A DNA stretch of 64,000 nucleotides from Gracilinema caldarium DSM 7334 (lineage in GTDB: Bacteria > Spirochaetota > Spirochaetia > Treponematales > Breznakiellaceae), in NCBI RefSeq assembly GCF_000219725.1, contig NC_015732.1, positions 2,356,001 through 2,420,000 on the forward strand, given 5' to 3'. Below the pieces are notes generated by a model. It searched no databases and had not been told where the DNA came from. It worked only from the letters and a program-made list of their open reading frames with translations. Positions 18,121 to 25,564 of this stretch are shown here, piece after piece. The stretch's first letter is position 1, and every line of letters starts with the position of its first letter. The position numbers were made by a program, and so were the translations under genes.

Positions 18121-21100
18121 CTACCCTTTCGGTGCAATTTCTAGAATCAGTTCTACTTCACCCCGGGAAAGTTTTACCGTACGGGCAATTTCATCTACGG
18201 TCCAGCCCTGATGGGCCAGTTTTACCACCGTTTCTCTCACTCCGATAGGAGGAGCTCCCTTATCTTTTGACAAGCCCTTTTTTCCTTCTTCTTTAAGAAG
18301 GGTACCCATAATTTTAACCTGCTCCTGAGCCTGTTTTGAAAGTTCCTCGAGGCGGGTTTCAGTACGGGCAAGCCATTCCCTGGCCTTCTGCATTTGTTCG
18401 ATCCTTCTTTCCAGCTCAGCCATAAAGCTGTCCACATCAGCAACCTTTTCGGCAGCTTCCAGAGCCCGGTCACGATCCTGCGAAAGGCTCTCAATAACCG
18501 GCTTTATCGCTTCTATGCCAGATTGAAGTCTCTTTAATTCATCAGCATATTGTTTCAGCGCAGTTTCCATATCCCGGAGGGACTGGAAATTGCGGTCGAT
18601 ACCATCGTTGGTTGCATCGATGATCTGGTTTTTCCTCTCAAGCCGCAGGTACTTTTCTTCCGCGTCCTTGACCGCATCTTCCAGACGGCGCAGCTGAGCC
18701 TGTAAAGCCTGCAGAGTATCATCGGAAGCAGTAACTTGCATCAGTTTTTCATCTACAGCCTGTGCAGTCTGGATAAGCCGGTTAAAATCGGCTTCCATTA
18801 CTTCGATCCGATGTCGTTCTGAGAGGAACCGGGTCATCTTGGCGTTTACTTCATCCTCAAGCCGCTTTATCTTGATAAACTGAGCTTCCAATTCTGCAGC
18901 TTCACTGCGCCGCTGATCAAGTTTATCCAGATCGGTATGCAGGTCTTCAATCTTCCGTTCCAACGACAGTTTAAGTTCATCGGCCTTTTCGAAGAGTTTG
19001 GTCTGGGCCACAAATTCTTTAATACGCCGGTCCGCATCTTTGATTGCTGCATCGAGGGTTTTGGCCTGTTCTTCGGTTCGGCTGAAGAGCTCATTTCTGA
19101 AAGCTTCTGCATCCTGATGGGCTTCCTGGATGGCATTTCTTGTTGCCGCAAGCCGTTCATCGCTTTCTGCGGCAAGTTCCCGGGCCCGCTTACGGGCTTC
19201 TTCCATAGCAGATTCGGCATCCCGCAATTGCTGTGTAAAGCGGGTTTGCCAGCTTTCCAGATTTTTCCGCTGGGCTTCCACCATATCAGCCAGTTCCTGC
19301 CCTCTGCTTTCCACCTGATCCACCAGGGTTTTCAGAGATGTTTCAATCTCACGCTGGTCCTTTTTAAGCAATTCTGCCATGGCCAAAGCATGCCGGCCGA
19401 TTTCTGCCTTGGTAGCTGCTGCAGCTGCATTCCGGGCTTCTTCCAGATCTTTTGCCAATTGTTCCTTAAAGGCTTGCAGTGATTGATCTGCCTGTTCCAT
19501 CTGCTCCCGAATTCCTTCTTCAAAGGCACCAGTCTGAATTTTAAGCCGTTCAAGGTCTGAACTGAACCGTTCGCTTTGATCAGCCAATCGGGTTCTGAAG
19601 AGTTCTGTATAGGTTTGTTCGAGCTGGGCCCGTTCGTTACGACCCGATTCCTCAAGCTGTTCAAGCTGGCTGTCCATTGCAGCTTTCCATTCCGAGAGCC
19701 TTCGATCGATCTCTTCACTGCGTTTAGCAAGATCAGCAAAGAAATCATCCTCGAAGAGTTTGAGCTTCTCCGAAACATTTTCGTATGCCCGTGTTTTGAG
19801 TGCATTCAGTTCATTTTCGAGGTTTGTCATCTCGGTCTTAAGCTGATTGACAGCACTCTCAAAGGAAGTAAGCACGGCTGTCCTGCGATTCTCACTTTCC
19901 TTTTCAAAGAGGGCAAAGTCCTGCAGTACCCGTTGTTCGGTTTCGTTCATAAATGAACGTAGCTCTGTTTCGAGATGGCTTACCTCATCGGCAGCAGCTT
20001 CCAGCCGCTGGAACTGTATCGCCTGGGCTGCAGCATATTCCTTAAGCCGCCCATCAACCGATGCAATGGTTTTCGATTCTGCTTCCAAAGTCTTTTGTTC
20101 CAGTTCCTTAAGTTTTTGCTGGAAAGACTGGATGATCTGTTGTATGCTGCTTTCCGTTTTGGAAGAAAGGTCAGTAATTTTTTGTTCTATGGCCGTTTCT
20201 AGTTGTTTGGTTTCGGCGGTAATTTGTTCCTGAATTGCCTTTGCTTGAGCGCCGGCTTCGGTAAGATCTTTTTTCCATTCCTCTTTTTGTACCTTAGCAA
20301 GGCCATTAAGCTCGGATACATCCTGTTTCCATTCATCCTTAAAGGTTTTAACCGATCCCTGAATTTCGAGAATCTTGTTTTTGGTTGTCTCCTGTAATTC
20401 AAGGACCTTATTCTTAGTAGCATCCTGAAACTGCAGGAGCCGCTCTTCCACGGTGGTCTGGAATTTGCGTGCCCGTTCCAGGGCCTGTTCTTTTAGTTTT
20501 ACAAAGGCCGCATCTTCGAGTTTTTCTGCCTCATGACGAGCCTGTTCCAGGGCATCCTTAAGAACCGTCTCAACCTGGACTAAATCCCGATTCAGGCTTT
20601 CTTTCCGCTGTTTTTCTATTGCAACCACCGCATCCCGATGTTCCTCCACCCGTCGTTCAATGGTTTCGGCGGTACTTTGTAGGTCCGATACGGTGGATCG
20701 GATGGCCGCAAGAACTTCTTCTTCTGCCTTTTCCAGAGCCTGGGCATTTTGTCGTTCAAAGTTTAGTTCGATATCACCCAGGTTCTTTTCGAGAGCTTGG
20801 AGCTGTGTTTTAGCTTCCAAAACCCGCTTCAGAACCGTTTCCGTAAAGGGAGATTCTTCCTTTATACGGTTTAAATTTTCCTGAACCCGGGCAGTCATGT
20901 TCATAAGCTCTGCCAGGGAAGCATCATAGGCCGATATCCGTTCATCAATCTTAGCAACAGCCTGAGCCTTGGCTGCAAGGTCTTCTTCGGTAATAACAAG
21001 CCGTTTCAGGAGCTCCTTGGCAGCTTTTTGCTGAACGTCCAATTCAATAGCATAGTCTTTAACCGCGGCTTCCCGCTCTGCCACAAAGGCAGCGAGGTCC

Positions 21101-21228
21101 TCTTTGAGCCGTTCCCCGTATTTTCGGACCTTGTCCAGAGAACGATTGTTTTTATCAAGTTGTCGGAACAATACCAGGGTAATCAGCACGATTCCCAGGG
21201 TTATTAGATTACCTGTAGTGAATATCAT
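18121..21228 (-). CDS. giant coiled-coil membrane-anchored protein of the SpiroCoCo type
   Basis: A 1035-residue protein with one N-terminal transmembrane helix (NLITLGIVLITLVLF, residues 6-20) followed by almost unbroken heptad-repeat coiled coil (Glu/Lys/Gln/Ala-rich, about 30-985). The C-terminal 40 residues form a small helix-turn-helix-like unit (VKLAHQGWTVDEIARTVKLS then RGEVELILE), as in the spirochaete-specific SpiroCoCo proteins I know. It is likely an inner-membrane-tethered filament or scaffold. Role unknown in detail. Its stop is convergent to nth across 28 bases. Confidence 0.85.
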   Translation of the reverse strand: MIFTTGNLITLGIVLITLVLFRQLDKNNRSLDKVRKYGERLKEDLAAFVAEREAAVKDYAIELDVQQKAAKELLKRLVITEEDLAAKAQAVAKIDERISAYDASLAELMNMTARVQENLNRIKEESPFTETVLKRVLEAKTQLQALEKNLGDIELNFERQNAQALEKAEEEVLAAIRSTVSDLQSTAETIERRVEEHRDAVVAIEKQRKESLNRDLVQVETVLKDALEQARHEAEKLEDAAFVKLKEQALERARKFQTTVEERLLQFQDATKNKVLELQETTKNKILEIQGSVKTFKDEWKQDVSELNGLAKVQKEEWKKDLTEAGAQAKAIQEQITAETKQLETAIEQKITDLSSKTESSIQQIIQSFQQKLKELEQKTLEAESKTIASVDGRLKEYAAAQAIQFQRLEAAADEVSHLETELRSFMNETEQRVLQDFALFEKESENRRTAVLTSFESAVNQLKTEMTNLENELNALKTRAYENVSEKLKLFEDDFFADLAKRSEEIDRRLSEWKAAMDSQLEQLEESGRNERAQLEQTYTELFRTRLADQSERFSSDLERLKIQTGAFEEGIREQMEQADQSLQAFKEQLAKDLEEARNAAAAATKAEIGRHALAMAELLKKDQREIETSLKTLVDQVESRGQELADMVEAQRKNLESWQTRFTQQLRDAESAMEEARKRARELAAESDERLAATRNAIQEAHQDAEAFRNELFSRTEEQAKTLDAAIKDADRRIKEFVAQTKLFEKADELKLSLERKIEDLHTDLDKLDQRRSEAAELEAQFIKIKRLEDEVNAKMTRFLSERHRIEVMEADFNRLIQTAQAVDEKLMQVTASDDTLQALQAQLRRLEDAVKDAEEKYLRLERKNQIIDATNDGIDRNFQSLRDMETALKQYADELKRLQSGIEAIKPVIESLSQDRDRALEAAEKVADVDSFMAELERRIEQMQKAREWLARTETRLEELSKQAQEQVKIMGTLLKEEGKKGLSKDKGAPPIGVRETVVKLAHQGWTVDEIARTVKLSRGEVELILEIAPKG

Positions 21229-21235
21229 TTGCTAT

Positions 21236-21904
21236 CTAACTTAACACATAACGGCGTAATTGGCGATAGTCTTTGAAAATAAAATCAGCTTCTGGAACAG
21301 TTCGAGGAGCTAGGGCTAACGGATTTCGTACTAAGGCGGTCTTAAAACCAGCGTGTTTTGCTCCTTTTATATCATATTCTATGCTATTCCCTACATAAAG
21401 AATACGTTCCGGAGCAACCTGTAATGCATCTGAAAGTGCTTGAAAGGGTACTGGATCCGGTTTTAAACGACCCGTTTCTTCAGAGCAAAGTACCACATCC
21501 CAATAGGAGGCAATTCCCAGATATTCAAGTTTTTTATGGGGTGGAAAATCTGATAAGAGACCGAGCTTAAGTCCGTCGGCTTTTAAGGTCTGAAGCGTTT
21601 CATGCACATAGGGGAAAAGCCGTACTTTTTTAAAAATAGGTTCCCATCCTCGGTAAATAAGCTGTTGCGTTTTGGTATAAATCTTTTCTGGATTGTCCTT
21701 GAGAATATCCGCCATAATCCTGGCCTGGATATCGTAAAAACGGCCCTCATGGGAGGCGGCTCTCAGGGTGTCCCGGGCGCTCCCCATGGCTCTGAGCAGT
21801 TTATGTTCCCGGATAATAAAGGGCAGGAGGCGGAGATAAAAACGGTAATTTGGGTACAAGGTGCCATCGAGGTCGAAGGCAACTGCATCTAATTCCTGTC
21901 TCAC
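21236..21904 (-). CDS. HAD-family phosphatase
   Basis: A haloacid-dehalogenase-type phosphatase of 222 residues. Motif I is FDLDGTLYP (nucleophile Asp11, Asp13), motif II the LLSDFP region, motif III the GRLKPDP lysine, and motif IV YVGNSIEYDIKGAKHAG. The helical cap between I and II is typical of subfamily I. Substrate unknown. It starts with GTG overlapping the upstream stop codon (GTGA), so it is translationally coupled to the TonB-like gene, and the coiled-coil gene follows 7 bases later. Confidence 0.87.
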   Translation of the reverse strand: MRQELDAVAFDLDGTLYPNYRFYLRLLPFIIREHKLLRAMGSARDTLRAASHEGRFYDIQARIMADILKDNPEKIYTKTQQLIYRGWEPIFKKVRLFPYVHETLQTLKADGLKLGLLSDFPPHKKLEYLGIASYWDVVLCSEETGRLKPDPVPFQALSDALQVAPERILYVGNSIEYDIKGAKHAGFKTALVRNPLALAPRTVPEADFIFKDYRQLRRYVLS

Positions 21905-22884
21905 TGCACCTTTATACTATATTTGAATCTGACCTGTCCATCCGAATTTGATGAAGAAAAGACCCACCGGGAAAACACATAGGTCTTCAGATACTCCGCA
22001 ATATCCAGGGGCAGGGGCGGATCGAATTGTATCGAGAGGGCGATAACGGTTCCGCCCTTATCGATACGGAATCGGACCATTGTTTCTAAGAGGGTTGGCT
22101 GGCCTTCGAGGAGTTTGGCAGGAATAACAGCCTGGGGTGCAGAGATCAGTCTTCTACCGGGACCATCACCAAAATCGAAAGATCCCTGTAGATTTCCCTC
22201 TGCGCCACCGCTCACTAAGGCTGTGCCTGTGCTGGTGCCACGGAAAATGACACTGCCCGATTCAGTGCCACCTGGTTGTGAACCAATAGTTCTGCTTCTA
22301 TCTTCATTCTGTTCTGATAAAGCTTGAGTCGTACTTTGCACCCGCCTAGCGAGAGCATCAGGATGCGGAGTCTGGGCAGAGCCTACGGGATTGCCATTGG
22401 CAGTAGCGAGCCCAGCGTCTTGAGCTAGGCCACTAGGCAGTGCCGGTGCTTCCGGGCTGTCTATAGCCAGGTCCGCCTCAGAAAGAGGTGCAAAGGGGTC
22501 TTCCCCACCTCGCCCCTGATAGGGATTGCTCGCACGAGGAGCAGGACTTATCCGGCTTGTAGAACTGCCACCGGCAACAGACTCTGAGAAAGGAACTGTT
22601 ATCGCATGATCTGAAGCAACACTGGCAGGAGCTCGAGCAGTTACAGATTTACGAGAACCGGCTGTACGAGAGGGCTCTGCTTCTGAAAGTTGTTCCTGAA
22701 CCGTAGTTGTCGGTGAAACCAAATTAATATACACCGGATTCAGAGAAGTATCGGATAGCTGATAGGGCCTTATGGGAAGAAAAGCCAGAATACTCATAAG
22801 GAGAACCCAAATAAGGATTGAGATAAGAAGACTTTGTTCAAATCGTTTTTTATCTGTTTGGTACTCTAATAATCCCGGTACCAT
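21901..22884 (-). CDS. TonB-like energy-transducer protein
   Basis: 327 residues with one N-terminal membrane helix (LLISILIWVLLMSILAFLPI, about 19-38), a long low-complexity periplasmic linker rich in Ser/Ala/Pro/Gly (about 55-235), and a C-terminal globular domain (VRFRIDKGGTVIALSIQFDP, then YVFSRWVFSSS) of the TonB C-terminal type. The immediate upstream genes are ExbD and ExbB, which supports a TonB-like job. It lacks an obvious Pro-Lys/Pro-Glu repeat. RBS AGGGAT is upstream of the ATG. Confidence 0.75.
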   Translation of the reverse strand: MVPGLLEYQTDKKRFEQSLLISILIWVLLMSILAFLPIRPYQLSDTSLNPVYINLVSPTTTVQEQLSEAEPSRTAGSRKSVTARAPASVASDHAITVPFSESVAGGSSTSRISPAPRASNPYQGRGGEDPFAPLSEADLAIDSPEAPALPSGLAQDAGLATANGNPVGSAQTPHPDALARRVQSTTQALSEQNEDRSRTIGSQPGGTESGSVIFRGTSTGTALVSGGAEGNLQGSFDFGDGPGRRLISAPQAVIPAKLLEGQPTLLETMVRFRIDKGGTVIALSIQFDPPLPLDIAEYLKTYVFSRWVFSSSNSDGQVRFKYSIKVQ

Positions 22885-22902
22885 AATTCTATCCCTACCT
22901 GG

Positions 22903-23307
22903 TTATTCTTCAAGGGTATGCAGGTTAATACCCCGAAAACCACTTTTCCGCAGTACATCAAGGACGGAAATAGTAAGACCATAGGAAATAGTGCGATCTG
23001 CTTCCAGGGTTACACTTTTTATTTCTGCCCGTTCTGATTCGGAAAGCTTCGAAAGCCGCTGTTCCAGTTCTGCAAGACTGACTCGATCCTTATTAAGATA
23101 AATCTCATCCCGGTTGAGTACTGAAACTATAAGCCGGGTCATCGCTGTAGGTTCTGCAGTACTCGATGTGGGCAACTGCAAGGTTATCCCTGGCAGAATT
23201 GCAAAGGTAGTAGACACCAGAAAAAAAAGAATCAGTTGAAATACCACATCTATCATAGGTACCAGATCTACCACAGTACGAGACTTGAGTCGCCGCTTAA
23301 ATTGCAT
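22903..23307 (-). CDS. ExbD/TolR-family biopolymer transport protein
   Basis: 134 residues, cytoplasmic basic start, one membrane helix with the conserved Asp (VPMIDVVFQLILFFLVSTT, Asp20) needed for proton flow, then a periplasmic domain (VLDVLRKSGFRGINLHT). Starts one base after the ExbB stop. It forms the motor with the adjacent ExbB/TolQ protein. Confidence 0.9.
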   Translation of the reverse strand: MQFKRRLKSRTVVDLVPMIDVVFQLILFFLVSTTFAILPGITLQLPTSSTAEPTAMTRLIVSVLNRDEIYLNKDRVSLAELEQRLSKLSESERAEIKSVTLEADRTISYGLTISVLDVLRKSGFRGINLHTLEE

Positions 23308-23309
23308 GG

Positions 23310-23927
23310 CTATTTTTCCTCTTTTTGATCGAGGACTAGGAGCACCAGGTCTCCCACGGTACTTTCTAGGTCGATGATAATGATGTTGGCCTTGCTTACA
23401 AAATAGTTATAAAAAACAGTGGCAGGGATTGATACAATAAGTCCCGCGGCAGTTGTGATTAAAGCCTCTGCAATAGCTCCAGCTAGAAGGGATGGATTAC
23501 CCATAGCCCCCGATGCGGCAAGAACGCCAAAGGCCCTGATATTCCCCGATACAGTACCAAGTAATCCTAGCAGAGTCGATATATTGGCGATAGTACCCAA
23601 AGCACTAATATATCGTTCTATCCTTGGTACCTGACGGTTCGCAGCATTCATCACTGCTTCTTTAATTGCATCTTCACTCAGTCTGCGGTGTTCAAGACCT
23701 GCCCCGGCAAGCTTGGCCAAAGGGACTTCGGAAACGCTGCACAGTTCTTCAGCCTGGCTGAATTGCCCTGCTTTCAGCAATTGCTGAAGCTGAGGTAGTA
23801 ATTCCCTCTGTTTTTTGATTATCATACTGAAAAAAAGAAACCGTTCTACAATGATGACCGTAGCCCCCAGTGCACAGAGGGCAATTACGTACATTATCGG
23901 TCCACCTTTAATAAATAAACCCAGCAT
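23310..23927 (-). CDS. MotA/TolQ/ExbB-family proton channel protein
   Basis: 205 residues, three membrane segments: one near the start (IMYVIALCALGATVIIVERF), then a cytoplasmic domain, then the family hallmark helices (ISTLLGLLGTVSGNIRAF and GAIAEALITTAAGLIVSIPA). It pairs with ExbD to energise the TonB-like protein. Strong RBS AAGGAG. Confidence 0.92.
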   Translation of the reverse strand: MLGLFIKGGPIMYVIALCALGATVIIVERFLFFSMIIKKQRELLPQLQQLLKAGQFSQAEELCSVSEVPLAKLAGAGLEHRRLSEDAIKEAVMNAANRQVPRIERYISALGTIANISTLLGLLGTVSGNIRAFGVLAASGAMGNPSLLAGAIAEALITTAAGLIVSIPATVFYNYFVSKANIIIIDLESTVGDLVLLVLDQKEEK

Positions 23928-23941
23928 AGTATTTTAACTCC

Positions 23942-25564
23942 TTAAAGAGAAAATTGTATTCGTAATCTGGCCTGGAATCCTTGTTCAAGATAGGGTTCCC
24001 ATATCGATCTACCATATTTACCTTTAAAGGCTATGAACAGATCCTCTAGATCACCGATTAATCGAATACCTTTACCAATCATAATATAGGATTGTACATC
24101 AAGTCTTGGAATATCAACTCCATCATAATCAAAGGGGATGGCAGCGGTTCCTGTAACCCCAAAACGATTTTCACGATCCCGATAAGTAACGGATCCATAC
24201 AATTCAAAGGCCCGTGTTTTGTCTACATCCAACCACTGGGATGCCCAACCTAACAGAGCATCTGTAAATTGCCAATACTTGCGAATTTCGACGTGGGTAT
24301 TAAACTGCTGCAAAGAACGTACTTCATAACTATATAAACCTCTGCTATCAATATTTGCATTGTTCATCAATATGCTTCGCCCCGTATCCCCATAGCTATG
24401 CAGCCAGTTAGTTTTTATATTGAGGGATACTCCGTTCCATGGAACTATTTTGATGGTTCCATTAGCAAACCAATGTGTATCGATAGGAAGTGCAGGACCA
24501 ATATCTGTATAGGGATTCAGTTCCCAAATTTCGCGTAAGGATTGATGTTGAGACTCAAGCCCACCTTTTATCACAAAAGAAACATAATCAGATGGTACCG
24601 CATCGATCCAGAGTGTAAAAGGGATATACCAAGCTAAAGAACTATTTGTACCAATACCAACAGTGGTACCGGTAAGCAAGGATGATGAAAGAGTAAAACG
24701 AGAAATCAGAGCAAGTTCTCCTTGCTGTGTCATTCGGTCACTATTTGCCACCATAGTAGGATCATTAATAAGTCCATAAAAACTATAGTCTCCTTCCAGA
24801 CTCAGATACCAGGTATCTTTTATCCATTCCAAACGAAACGTCGGTATCAGCCCCAGTTCCTGAGAACGCACATCACCAGATACAGGGTGCTGATTCCCTT
24901 CTAGCGAAAGAGTTGCGCTGGAAACCAATAGGGAAGAATAAGCCGTAAAGCTACCGCTGGCAAAACGGAACGTCGGATTACACGTAAGATACCTATGGGA
25001 TATAGTAAAAAAGTCCTGACTTTGTCCTTGTAAGCCGTTAGTCTGGTCTGTAAAAGCAGTTAACAGAGACCAGCTAAGCGACTCTTCTTTTCCACCCTGA
25101 AAATGCCCCTCTACACTTGTTTTTTGGTAGGAAAAACCAGTTCCCGCTTCGTGAAACGCCATTCCATCCTGTGCTTCATGGGAAAACCTCATAGTAAATG
25201 ATGGAGTTCCGATAGGACGGAACAAAAACAAATGAGCGGTAATTCCATCCCAAAGAGAAGCACCTACCCCGATTTCTCCGAAGGTTTCCTGTTGTGTTTG
25301 ATAAGACAAAGTATCAATCGAATCTGATGCATTCAAAACAGATTCGGGAATACTAATTGGTTTTTCCTGTGGCAATGCTGGTGCAACTGAAGGAATTGGC
25401 AGCGTCAATAGATCTGGGCTTGGGACATGTACCTGGGTATTGTCAACAGCCCGTACATCATCGGCCACATCGGGTAATGTAACAGTTGTATCTGATTCTT
25501 GTTGAGCTAAAACCATGTTCATACTGATGCATATACATAAGGCTGTAACCAGGAGTCGTTTCAT
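23942..25564 (-). CDS. predicted outer-membrane beta-barrel protein, no TonB plug seen
   Basis: 540 residues with a signal peptide (residues 1-20, ...NMVLAQQ). After a 70-residue acidic/proline-rich linker, the sequence consists of many amphipathic strands separated by short turns (FGEIGVGASLWDGITAHLFL, TFRFASGSFTAYSSLLVSS), ending with RLRIQFSL. No plug domain with a TonB box is visible, so it is not a classic TonB-dependent receptor; family not recognised. It overlaps the TPR gene by four bases and precedes exbB in the transcript, pointing to one envelope complex. Confidence 0.6.
   Translation of the reverse strand: MKRLLVTALCICISMNMVLAQQESDTTVTLPDVADDVRAVDNTQVHVPSPDLLTLPIPSVAPALPQEKPISIPESVLNASDSIDTLSYQTQQETFGEIGVGASLWDGITAHLFLFRPIGTPSFTMRFSHEAQDGMAFHEAGTGFSYQKTSVEGHFQGGKEESLSWSLLTAFTDQTNGLQGQSQDFFTISHRYLTCNPTFRFASGSFTAYSSLLVSSATLSLEGNQHPVSGDVRSQELGLIPTFRLEWIKDTWYLSLEGDYSFYGLINDPTMVANSDRMTQQGELALISRFTLSSSLLTGTTVGIGTNSSLAWYIPFTLWIDAVPSDYVSFVIKGGLESQHQSLREIWELNPYTDIGPALPIDTHWFANGTIKIVPWNGVSLNIKTNWLHSYGDTGRSILMNNANIDSRGLYSYEVRSLQQFNTHVEIRKYWQFTDALLGWASQWLDVDKTRAFELYGSVTYRDRENRFGVTGTAAIPFDYDGVDIPRLDVQSYIMIGKGIRLIGDLEDLFIAFKGKYGRSIWEPYLEQGFQARLRIQFSL

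Noticed and set aside
19130-20884. several plus-strand frames of 60-180 codons opposite the coiled-coil gene
   Set aside because: Mirror images of Glu/Ala/Gln-rich heptads; typical shadow frames.
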